This document shows, one piece after another, positions 55,346 through 64,000 of a DNA stretch of 64,000 nucleotides. Below the pieces are notes generated by a model. It had not been told where the DNA came from and did no database searches. It saw nothing but the letters and a program-made list of their open reading frames with translations. The position numbers and the translations under genes are program-made. How positions within the stretch are numbered: the first letter of the stretch is position 1; every line of letters starts with the position of its first letter. The stretch comes from Timema cristinae (Eukaryota; Arthropoda; Insecta; Phasmatodea; Timematidae): the NCBI GenBank assembly GCA_039000515.1, contig JBCFYV010000024.1, forward strand, positions 41,923,979 through 41,987,978. Direction: 5' to 3'.

Positions 55346-56115
55346 TGAAATCATGTAGTTTTTTTTAATAAATCATTCAAACGTAGATCTTCAAGCCACT
55401 TTACCTTCATTTAGCATTTACAATTTTCTTAGGAATAAACCTATATAATATGTATTTATCTTACCAGAACCATACTATTTAGTAGGATTATATACCGGAT
55501 GTTCACATACATGATTTATCTAAGTTTTAATAGTAATTTTAGCACTATATTTGATATAAAATATCTATAAACTTATGTGTTCTAACCTGTTATTTACCGA
55601 ACCGCTCTTTTGCTTTGTAGTATATTTCTATCCTCGTCCATGTATTCACTTCTATTTTCTCTCATTCCCTTTTGTTGTTAGTTGAATCACCCAAGTCCGG
55701 AGGTATCCGGTTGAAATCCGGTTTGAAAACTCGGGGAAATCTAATTAAGGTTCTCCGGGTAATTCTATTTTCTCTCTTAGGTATACGCGAGGCTCTTTAA
55801 CTATAGATCCGGGCTTCACGCACAATAGTTTTCAAAAGTTTCATTGGAGTTGTCTCGTTGTTTCTTTCTTTATCGGGTTTCAACCGGAAGTAATTAAACC
55901 TCTTCACCTAAATAGACTTCCCAAACAATTTTCGTTAACGCTTTTTCTATAAAGTTCTCCCTAGGAGAGAAGTGTTTTACCACATGTTTAAAATTTATGA
56001 TTCCTATATAAACAAAATATGTATTGTTTTTATAGATTTTAATTGTTATATTTATTAAATAAAACCTAATTAAAAATGGTGATTTTTAAGAAAGGTTGTA
56101 TTATACTAAAAATTT
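55346..56115. other. No gene recognised
   Basis: Around 55690-55890 the word tccgg and its complement recur ('ggtatccggttgaaatccgg', later 'gggtttcaaccgg'), a loose inverted arrangement of unknown nature. Otherwise featureless. Confidence 0.4.
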
Positions 56116-56119
56116 GAAA

Positions 56120-56325
56120 TAGAAACTCGTAGAATTTGACCAAAACTTTTATTTTCCCAATTAAAAAGTCCTCACTAAAAATACCGACTCTCTTATGACA
56201 AATATTTCAGAACTGTTGAAATTATTATGCCTAGAAAATTAAACTTTACCTATCTACCAAAAAAAATCTGTTTTTCTTAGTCCAAAAATGATTTTTTTTT
56301 GTCATAATAACTGCAAAACATACTG
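56120..56325. mobile_element. MITE-P right half
   Basis: 'cttatgacaaatatttcaga', 'agaaaattaaactttacc' and 'ttagtccaaaaatgattttt' match the right half of MITE-P. The left half is mostly lost. Confidence 0.55.
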
Positions 56326-56827
56326 AACTTAACTCGTGTCTAAGGTTAGGTACACACAGACTTTTCGAGACAGTTTGAAGCGAAAACGCTTTTGTTAGTT
56401 TCAATAATTATCCCAATTTTCTTATGCGTTTTTAAAGAATAAATTCATTCTTGTCAAACAAAACTCAAACGTGGCTCAAAAGCATAATTAAATATATGTT
56501 GCTCATACTCTACGTTGAAACACTGTCACTCATTGTAAGTTGAAAACTTTGATTCTGAGCATGTGCCGACCCTCCTTCCACTCTTATAGTTATGATATTT
56601 AATAAAAAACAAAAAAAGGTAAAATCACAGTCTAAAGTTCTTTTTTTGTTCAATTCTAGTAATTTATTTTATTGAAATAGAATTAGGTGCTGAAAATTGA
56701 AATGTATGGATTGAAATTGTACACTGATTTTTGTAGAAATTCTGTTCTGAAAGATATTTTTTCCCATCTAGAATTCAACTATATTCGATATATCATCTCT
56801 GTATTGCTATGCCTTTAAGAAACACCT

Positions 56828-57078
56828 CAACTACTTCGATGACCACATGGCTTAAGGCGTCACTCTCGTTTTTGACTAAACTGCCGATGACAGGAATATG
56901 ATAGCTCAAATCCCGGTCAAGTGTATTGAGAGGCTTTTTTCCTAATTGAATTTCCACTTTCCCTCCGCGAAAATTCTGGAACACTTTCTCTAAAATGTAT
57001 TCTTCCTCACACCAAACTCATTAGCTTAATTAGTACTTATGCGAATAACCCAAACAGGTTGTAAGACATGTAGATAAA
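56828..57078 (+). repeat. SINE-2, full length
   Basis: Head 'acttcgatgaccacatggct', B box agctcaaatcccgg, body 'ctttccctccgcgaaaattc', tail 'acccaaacaggttgtaagac'. The 63-codon minus ORF on it is incidental. Confidence 0.88.
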
Positions 57079-57079
57079 T

Positions 57080-57905
57080 AAAAATATGCAAAGCCCTCGC
57101 TTTGATGTTGTCAGTAGCTTTTACTTACGTCCAAAAAACTGGAAAAAGATGAAATTTGGCAACAGTTAACAGAGATAAATTGAATATATAGCTTTCATCC
57201 ACAAGACCTACAGTTCCCTCAAAGGTACTATTCAGTGTAAAAAGTGTATTTTGTAGCATTTAAATGTCGGTTACCATCTCCGGCTAGAATCGGTGATTGT
57301 TTAGTGGTTGTCCACAAAAATGACAAGAAAATAAGATTAATTTAGTTTAATGTAGGCCTATTCTTCGTAGCATACGCATGCGCACTCATATAATTTGAAA
57401 CAGACAAATATATTATTACAGTTATAAAAAATCCTTCTCGAATAATATTAAGGTAAAGTTAGACAATTGACTTAAATCTCTAAAGGTTTGTAAAAGTAGC
57501 CAAGAAAAGGACTTCTTAAATTCATGGACGAAAGAGAGATGGGGGGGGGGGGGGGGAGAGAGTTATAAAAGCTCATTCCTCAAACCACCGGGGATAACGT
57601 GACATGAAAAAACTATATATATTACAGTCCTTTTATTCCAGATTTTTTTTTATCTTACCGTTCTTTCCAACCTATTTTCCAAACTTGCAGTGATCGCTCA
57701 CTCAAACAAAATTGGCGAACAGATGACTAGCTAGGTGACCAAAATGTGAGTGTGTGAGGGTGCAAATGGACTTCCAAGGGTTTTCTCAATTTTCAAGCCT
57801 AAGCTCATGAATTATCTGACCCATAGTCGTGGCTTGCAATTGTTGAAGAAGCCCTGAAACCCAAGATAACGCCACAGCTATAATAGAGAGCTTGAAGGTG
57901 TAGTA
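57080..57905. other. No gene seen
   Basis: AT-rich DNA with a poly-G/(GA)n run at about 57540-57560. Nothing else recognised. Confidence 0.5.
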
Positions 57906-57908
57906 TTA

Positions 57909-58309
57909 ATGTGGAAGTGAAGGGTACGCGAGAAAAGGTAAGTGATTTTGCAGTTTTTATAGCGACAAATGTTTTGTCCAAAATAAATAAATAAAATATT
58001 ACTCAAATATAAATAAAATGTTTGAATATTCTCTACCTCATGATATCAACATTTCTTGGATATCTATCACGAGTATTTAAGTATTAGATGACAAACTTTT
58101 TTAAATGAAGAGAAAAAGTTGTCATTAAATTCAAAGGCACTTTTTACAGATATTCAAGAACTGTTTAAATCCCCACGTGAATAAAATTAAAGTCTATATT
58201 TCTACTGAAGCAATGTTTTATTTATTTTGGCCAAAAAAGAAGTTTTGCTATCCAAATTGCAAAAAAAAAAAAAACACTTCTTACCTCGCGTTCCTTACAC
58301 TTCCACCTT
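57909..58309. mobile_element. Palindromic MITE-P, most complete copy
   Basis: The outer arms pair over their length: 'aatgtggaagtgaagggtac' and 'cgagaaaaggtaagtg' on the left with 'cttcttacctcgcgttcctt' and 'acacttccacctta' on the right. Inward are 'gtccaaaataaataaataaa' and its mirror 'ttatttattttggcc'. The centre is near 58105. This copy shows the family's ends and size of about 400 bases. Confidence 0.85.
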
Positions 58310-58635
58310 AAAGAGTCCACCTTACGGTTAATTAACTGAGATGTTAGATTATATTACGCTCAAAACAGAAAATGTATCAAACTGAAGTTTTCATTGATAT
58401 TCCATTGAATATGGCAAAATTGGTACAAGTTATTTTTATTTCTAAAAACTTAATTCACAATTTTGTCGTATTTTAAAAATAAAAAATGGATTCGTTGATC
58501 TCTCAATTCAATTGTTTATCAAAGAAGAATATTAAAATCCAACATGATTTGATATTTGCTCCAAGCTGTATCAACAACGTAACCTACTTGGGGATTTTGA
58601 AGCAGGCAGCATGTTAACTTGTAAAATAGGAAAAA

Positions 58636-58904
58636 TAGGAAACAAAAATTCGTCCATTCATGAAACTGCGGATATAACTTCTTTTTGGCAATCGAATTCA
58701 GGACCTGAAGAATATCCAAAATTTGAAGGGTTGAAATACAGTTTTGAGGGTAGGGGTAAATTAAAAAAAAAATTAACTTAACGAAATAAATTCGAGTGAG
58801 GTCTTTTCTATGTATTATTTTGTATTGAATCGAATAGAACAATTTTCAGATAAATTGGAACACTCATTTTTGAGATATAATGCGTTTTGTGGGTGAAAAA
58901 ACTC
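58636..58904. repeat. Left terminal inverted repeat
   Basis: The inner edge is gggtgaaaaaactc (58891-58904). Further out are 'ttggaacactcatttttgag', 'gaatatccaaaatttgaagg' and 'ttcgtccattcatgaaact'. Each has an inverted counterpart in order in the right repeat. The 107-codon minus ORF at 58519-58842 lies in this arm and has no recognised domain. Confidence 0.8.
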
Positions 58905-58977
58905 AATATATGCTACATTTCAATGAATAAAAATAATTTTTATTGCACAAAAATGATCTATTTACATATTAATTATC

Positions 58978-60313
58978 AATTTTCATCTTCGTCTTGCTCA
59001 TACATACTATCAACATCAGAGTCTATTTCTGAGTTAATTTTGTCTTGGATGCGAAATTGTCCAAGATCATCACTGTCCGGGTCATCAATATCAGTTGCTG
59101 CAGGTCACTCCTTAGCAGAACACCACACATAACTTTTGATGCAACATGCACTGTTGGGTTGAGCAGTTTCCTTTGCATGTGCAGGAAATCAGCTTGAGGA
59201 TTCCATCAGGGGCAGGATCCAAGGCTGTTTTTACAGGCTGCAGTTCACCGTCTCGACGAATCTAACCCCAATCTATTGGACGTAGGTTGTTGCTGGGTCA
59301 TGGTTGTATTTGGTAGTACACTCTGTATGAGTGCTGAGCTGCACTGGCTGAATTGGGAGGTAAGGATTCCAGTCTGGCTGTCTTCTTATGCAGTTACTTC
59401 TGGAAAAAACTGTAGCGAAGTTGGTCAAGGTCGAGGTTACCATCCTTTGTTCCATACAGGAAGAGAAACAAACACTCTCCTGCACTTCTAACTTCATCCC
59501 GGGTGGCATTCAATTTGGAGAGTGTTCTGATGCAGTCCATTAATGCACTTTCAGTTTCTAGCAAACTAAAAAGCAATTTTTTCCCTTTCCCATGGGTTGC
59601 GCTAGTAGTATCGCATCCCCTGAATGCATGGGGAAGAAGAATGTAGTCTTTCACATTGAGGTGTTACTGCTTTAGGTTTTTTGATTTAAATATTTTTCTT
59701 TTGGTGTGTCCTATTTTTGGCTTCAATAGCAATATAGGTCTTTCTGGTGAGGCAAGTGCAATCATAATGATCAAGACATCAACGTCTTGGGCGATGATAG
59801 TAGGCAGGTAATGGGCAGATTTCTCTAAGGCTGTTCGAACAATATGAGTATCTGAATCACCAACAGCCTGTTTCACCTCGATATCGTTGCTTTGAAGAAC
59901 AAGTGTTAGCATCTTGATCAACAGTTTTTTTTGTTCTGTGAATTGGATAGGAACCGCTCTTGGCTCTCATAAATTGGAGTAGTTTCATCTTTACGAAACT
60001 GTGGGACGAAGTGTTTGTATCTGCGTTGGTATTCACTTGTTTTGATGTTGTTTGGATCATTGTATCTATCAAACACCACTACTATTTTCCAGTATTTATA
60101 TTGCTCTGTCAAATACTGTACATATGAATTGCACACGACTGTTGTTTTTATTCCATTTAACTGCGTGCAATAAATAACCACCATCTAAGATGAAGCGATT
60201 TGTTTTCTTCAATACATCTTCATCAACATAGGGGAATTCCTCATACAGATTGGATTTTATGTTCTTCCTCATCCCCGAATTAGTGAAAAGCGAGTTGAGT
60301 TTTTTCACCCATA
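58978..60313 (-). pseudogene. Decayed gene for a PIN-like (FEN/XPG-type) nuclease with Cys-rich and acidic tail
   Basis: Read on the minus strand with frame changes, the motifs come in one order: LDGGYLLHAVKW (60153-60188), VVVFDRY (about 60062-60079), an E/D-rich step DSDTHIV (about 59838-59858), QDVDVLI (59769-59789), GCDTTSATHGKGKK (59577-59618), a segment with LESLPPNSAS, a Pro-rich piece with DPAPDGILKLI, Cys pairs CTCKGNC and later CVVFC and TCSN (about 59090-59190), and an acidic end DIDDPDSDD to the stop at 58978. The 'FDxY', 'xDxDVL' and 'GCDxxxxxGxGKK' series matches the acidic metal-binding sites and helix-hairpin-helix entry of FEN1/XPG nucleases; this is my inference from motif order. 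At least three frameshifts and several stops break it, so it is a pseudogene. About 440 codons remain. Similar proteins occur in many copies in invertebrate genomes, as far as I recall, without an agreed function. Confidence 0.65.
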
Positions 60314-60562
60314 AAACTCATTGTATCTTAGAAATGAGTGTTCCAATCTATCTTAAAGTTGTTCTCTTAAATTCAGCACTGGAAAAAAAAAATAGAAAAA
60401 GACGCCTCACTCAACTTTTTCGTAAAGTTAGAATTTTTTTTAAACGCCTCAAAAACTGTGTTCTACCCCATTAAATTTCGGGGACTCTTCATATCTAAAA
60501 TTTTACTGCCAAAAATAAGTTATAGCTACATTTTCATAAATGGATTAATTTTGTTCTCATTT
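60297..60562. repeat. Right terminal inverted repeat
   Basis: It begins gagttttttcaccc (60297-60310), the exact complement of the left inner edge. It continues with 'gaaatgagtgttccaatcta', 'ttaaatttcggggactcttc' and 'ttttcataaatggattaatt'. The likely original start codon of the gene falls inside this arm near 60311-60313. Confidence 0.8.
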
Positions 60563-60614
60563 GCTCCTTTTTGGTCTCTTCTACCTGTAATATTTATGCA
60601 CCTAAGCACTTTCA

Positions 60615-61740
60615 CACTTAGTCACCAAAGTACGAAATATAAAGTGATGAAAAAATTAAAGGTTCACCCTTGCAAGCTTTTCGTTTACCTATATGGCTTT
60701 TGGTGAATAACTTACTGAAGTGTCATTTGGTCCCACTTTCTAAAATAAGGGTACAATACTTTTCTCTTTTTGTATTTACGATTCTTTAAAACTAGCGGTA
60801 AGGAAAAAGACAAATTGTAAAATATCTCCCTGCACCGAGCTGCTTTTTTTTAAGTGATTGTGAAAGCGACTTTGGCCGATTTCTTACTAGGAAGGGAAAT
60901 CGTCCAAGGGGAAGCGTTGAGGGATACAAAAATCCTTTGCGGCAGTTATTTTAAAAACAATTGTGGTATAATACCAGCAAACAGATTGGGTGTGTGTTAA
61001 ATACTCGCGCAGTCAAAGAGTTGGAGATTAACTAATCACTCTAACTCAACTTACATTATTTATATTAGTTATTTCATAACTAACCAAAATGTACAATGAT
61101 TTAATCATAAATATTAAATTGTGATCTTTAATTCACGCTACATTTAATATGTCAAACCTAGTCTAATCGTTGGTAAGAAACGTGAAACTACCTGGAGCCC
61201 AAACAAAATTTACTTAAATATTTAAATCTATCACTGAGATATAAATTAACGCACATGAATCCAGGGTGATCAGGCCGTATATTAACCTGGTAAGGGTACG
61301 AACAAAGGATACCAGGATGGATACGACCACGTGCCGTTAGGCACTGACGAATATAAACACCCATTCTACATTTTTGTGCCTCGACAGCATTGGCTAGTAT
61401 TTAAATAATGACCTTTTCTTGTTTTTATTCTAGATAGATATGTACCCCTACAGGCCATTTTTGTGAATAAACTAATTAGCTTGGGCTGTAAACAATAAAA
61501 AAAAATAGGTTCAGAAACAACTGCTATTTTAAGATAAAAAAAAGTAATTTCTAATTTTTTAAGACAATTTTTAGAATTATTTAAGGATTTAGATTTATTG
61601 TTTCATTCTAAATTATTTAATACTCATTGAATAAAACGTAAATATACTACCATAAGAAATCCTATCGTGACATCACAGGTAGGTAACGTCCTTAAATACC
61701 TACATTAGGTGTTATCCGGAGGAGAGGAGACGTACTATTT
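60615..61740. other. No gene seen
   Basis: AT-rich unique DNA. The 82-codon ORF at 60458-60706 starts in the right inverted repeat and is not recognised. Confidence 0.5.
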
Positions 61741-61744
61741 TTTT

Positions 61745-61955
61745 TATCACCACGTCTTACTACCCATTCTGGTTATATGCTTATGAATGAATTACTTTTA
61801 TACCCTTAAGGATTAGCGTGGAGATAGTAGTAAACTATTTTGGTAAACCACCCTCATTACACCTGGCCTAAACTCGAAGCTCAATCTCCCCATCATCGGC
61901 AGTCTAGTCTACTGCGAGAATAGCACCTTAGACCGTGCGGCCACCGAAGCAGGTA
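61745..61955 (-). repeat. SINE-2
   Basis: Minus orientation: 'caccacgtcttactacccat' tail, shortened body, 'catcggcagtctagtctact', head end 'gtgcggccaccgaagc'. Confidence 0.88.
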
Positions 61956-62129
61956 TGAGACATGCTCTTCAGAGTAAAAAAATCTATTCTTTAAAAGGTT
62001 TATATTTATATTGGAACAAAAAGCTAGAAAAGTAAAATGCAGAACTACTAAAAAAACATCGGTTGGCAAATCGAGTTAATTTAGAGTATTTTTTTCCCCT
62101 TTCGGTAAAGAGTACGTACTCTATTTTTT

Positions 62130-62215
62130 TTTAGCACCGTGACTTACTATCCAACGTGGCGATCCACATTTAATTACATGGTCGGGAAAGGGATGAAGAG
62201 GGTAGAATTTAAAAT
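62130..62215 (-). repeat. SINE-2 3' fragment
   Basis: Minus-strand 'tagcaccgtgacttactatc' and 'gatgaagagggtagaattt'. The head is missing. Confidence 0.65.
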
Positions 62216-62284
62216 AAAACAAACAATCCTAAGCTAATAGACGTTATAACGTAGCGAGTAAAAAAAATTCAAACATTAACCATA

Positions 62285-62530
62285 GCCGTACCAGCTTCGG
62301 TGGTCGAAAGTTCTAACACGCTACTCTTGTGTTAGACTATACTTCCGAAGACTAGGAGATCAAGTTTCGAATCTCGTTCGAGTGTACTGAGGGTGGTATT
62401 TAGAACATAGTTTTCCACGTAAGTGTGTGTATATTTTCAGTAAATAATTATGACCATCTTCATCCCTAACTCATTAGTTTAATTAGTACATAATCGTATA
62501 ACCCGAACGGGTAGTAAGACACGGGGTTAA
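62285..62530 (+). repeat. SINE-2, full length
   Basis: Head 'gcttcggtggtcgaaagttc', B box aagtttcgaatctcg, shortened body, tail 'acccgaacgggtagtaagac' with an intact hairpin. Confidence 0.9.
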
Positions 62531-62544
62531 AAAAAATTAACGGA

Positions 62545-62795
62545 GTACCCTGCACGTGATGGTAGAGCAGACGGAATATACATCAAGTTCTTTTAGCTTG
62601 GTTTACCAGTGTAATTTGTTGTTCGGTGCTTAGAATTAAAATTGAATGTACTGAAGTTTTTTTTTAATAAATGGTTTAACCACTCTACTTCCACAAATAC
62701 ACGGCCAAATTACCTCTAAAATATGATCTTGTTCATCCCTAGCCACAAAGATTAGATGTGTAAATATCCCGGATGGGCGCTAATATGGGTGCCCG
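62545..62795 (+). repeat. SINE-2, diverged
   Basis: 'gcacgtgatggtagagcaga' as a head-like start, body 'cactctacttccacaaatac', tail-like 'atcccggatgggcgctaat'. Confidence 0.6.
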
Positions 62796-62884
62796 CTAAT
62801 AAAGTCTACTAACACTAGATTGTGGTTCTCAAAAAGAATCAATAATAAACGAATCCCCCAATCATACGTAGTAAATTAATTTTT

Positions 62885-63132
62885 AACACCGCGTCTTACT
62901 ACCTGTTCAGGTTATACGCTTATTTATTAATTACGCCAATGGTTTTAGGGATTAGGGTGGTTATATTTATAGAAAGTGTACCCACATTTGCGTGGTGGGA
63001 GGATGGAAAACAATTTTGGAAAAAACACCCTCAGTACGCCTGACCGAGATTTGAACTTTGGTCTCCCCATCTTCGGTTGTATAGTCGACTGCGAGAGTAG
63101 CGCGTTAGACCATGCACCCATCGAAGCAGGTC
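62885..63132 (-). repeat. SINE-2, full length
   Basis: Minus orientation: 'accgcgtcttactacctgtt' tail, body 'gaaagtgtacccacatttgc', 'gcctgaccgagatttgaact', head end 'gaccatgcacccatcgaag'. Confidence 0.9.
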
Positions 63133-63167
63133 ATTGTATATATTGACTTTTAAAGAAAGAGGCCCTC

Positions 63168-63395
63168 TACGGTATTCACATGGTCTAAGGCGTCACTTGA
63201 AATATACTAGACATCAGATAATGGAGAGATTGGGGTTCTAAGCCCAATTTGGTATACAAAGGGTGGTTTTCATAAATTATTTTCCACTCTACCTCCATGT
63301 AAATGCGCATACACTTCATCCAAAGCTTATCTTTCTCATCCATAGCACATGAGCATATAACCCGAACAGATAGGCCTAGTAAGACGCAGTGTTAA
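63168..63395 (+). repeat. SINE-2
   Basis: Head remnant 'tattcacatggtctaaggcg', B box ggggttctaagccc, body 'ctacctccatgtaaatgcgc', tail 'acccgaacagataggcctag' with a small insert in the hairpin, then 'agtaagacgcagtg'. Confidence 0.85.
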
Positions 63396-63745
63396 AAAAA
63401 AAGAGAAGAAAATTGCAGAAATTACATTTGTATCCAGACAAATTTTCATCAACCCAAGCAAAGATATTTGTGCTTAGACTGCTTCATATTGTGCTGGAAA
63501 AGTATTTCGACAAATTTGGTGGCCAATCTTATGTTTGCTTTTTTATTTATTTTTTTATCAAAGTTACCCTACTAGAGCTAGTTTTCCTGCCTCAGGTAGA
63601 AAAAGCGGGACTCTTTCTTTACTCAGAACGTTGCCTGTCGAGTGAAGAGCTTCCAAACCTGTCGATCGCAGATGTAGTTAAAATGGGCTTTAGAGCCCCG
63701 AGGTGGGGAATGAGAAGGTGGGAGCGATGGTGGGCTAGAAGATGA
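63389..63745 (+). CDS. Unrecognised 118-codon ORF (possible exon)
   Basis: This ATG-to-stop frame starts at the end of a SINE-2 tail, so the start is unlikely to be real. Two stretches look more protein-like than the other ORFs here: residues ~14-43 (a Leu/Phe/Lys-rich piece with 'KIFVLRLLHIVLEKYF') and residues ~69-118 with 'ERCLSSEELPNLSIADVVK' and a basic Trp/Arg-rich end. A good 3' splice-site-like tract ending cctgcctcag lies at about 63596, inside the frame, and could mark the start of a real exon. No family is recognised. Confidence 0.22.
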   Translation: MLKKKRRKLQKLHLYPDKFSSTQAKIFVLRLLHIVLEKYFDKFGGQSYVCFFIYFFIKVTLLELVFLPQVEKAGLFLYSERCLSSEELPNLSIADVVKMGFRAPRWGMRRWERWWARR

Positions 63746-63947
63746 CTTAACTCGATTTGGGGGATGAAGGGGTCGTTACAATTGGGGAAGAGACGCGTCT
63801 CTGCCTTTGAATAGGACGATATTTATATTCGAAAAACTAGTGAGGAATATATAAACTTATTATGCTTAGAAGCTTACGGTTGGTTAAGCTTCCATGTACT
63901 TACTTTTTTTAAGTCGTGCGCTCGAGTGCTTAAAGAAATGTTATTTT

Positions 63948-64000
63948 ATTTGGTACGCCATGGTTTACTACCCATTATTATACACTGATGAAATAGGGTT
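63948..64000 (-). repeat. SINE-2 tail at window end
   Basis: It begins 'gtacgccatggtttactacc' and 'cattattatacactgatg', the 3' end of a minus-strand SINE-2. It is cut by the window edge. Confidence 0.6.

Larger units (their letters stand above)
58636..60562 (-). mobile_element. TIR-bounded element carrying a decayed FEN/XPG-like nuclease gene
   Basis: Long terminal inverted repeats (58636-58904 and 60297-60562) face each other around a single minus-strand gene relic. The repeats are almost equal in length (about 265 bases) and by eye roughly three quarters identical, with a perfect 14-base match at their inner edges. The inverted similarity fades outward and may extend to about 58600 and 60610. 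The gene fills the space between them. The layout is that of a DNA transposon, but no DDE, tyrosine or HUH transposase motif was seen. Target duplication was not found. Confidence 0.65.

Noticed and set aside
58519..58842. 107-codon minus ORF as a second gene of the TIR element
   Set aside because: It lies in and outside the left inverted repeat, and the corresponding right repeat has no matching open frame. No domain is visible.

Overview
The window looks like invertebrate animal nuclear DNA. It is AT-rich, has no operons or dense coding, carries compound (CT)n(AT)n microsatellites, and is packed with tRNA-derived SINEs, MITEs and a fragment of a non-LTR retrotransposon. Codon order in the retrotransposon tail resembles LINE tails common in arthropods, but nothing here fixes the phylum. 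No intact gene of known function was recognised. Most short ORFs are chance frames in repeats or skewed sequence.

Layout. Positions 1-11940 (copy A) and 36361-48285 (copy B) are a direct, near-identical duplication of about 12 kb. Copy A stops at a 100-N gap (11941-12040), while copy B runs through the same point into unique DNA. Both copies hold the same elements: a pogo-like DNA element with a Harbinger-like MITE inside it, a 250-bp foldback hairpin, a hAT-like element, SINEs and palindromic MITEs. Positions 12041-36360 are a repeat mosaic. Here are most SINE copies, the LINE reverse-transcriptase fragment (18618-19740), an 88-bp satellite array (28880-29900), a G-rich minisatellite (25250-25480), a TA-flanked MITE (34676-34900) and an insertion inside a tRNA-like SINE (35508-35882). 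Positions 48286-58500 are mostly unrecognised AT-rich DNA with a 49-bp tandem repeat, a long inverted repeat and scattered SINEs. Positions 58636-60562 hold the most interesting object: long terminal inverted repeats around a decayed minus-strand gene whose motifs resemble FEN/XPG-type (PIN-like) nucleases followed by a Cys-rich tail. Positions 61700-64000 are another SINE cluster plus one unrecognised 118-codon ORF.

How the elements relate. Two SINE families (called SINE-1 and SINE-2 here) have different tRNA-like heads but share a 3' tail with the hairpin ACCCG-AA-CGGGT, so they probably used the same LINE machinery. SINE-1 is the younger: all five independent insertions show target-site duplications, and copies sit inside SINE-2, the LINE and a palindromic MITE (MITE-P). 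SINE-2 copies are more diverged. The names SINE-1 to SINE-6 and MITE-P are local labels, not database names. Repeat boundaries were read by eye and are usually good to about 10-20 bases.
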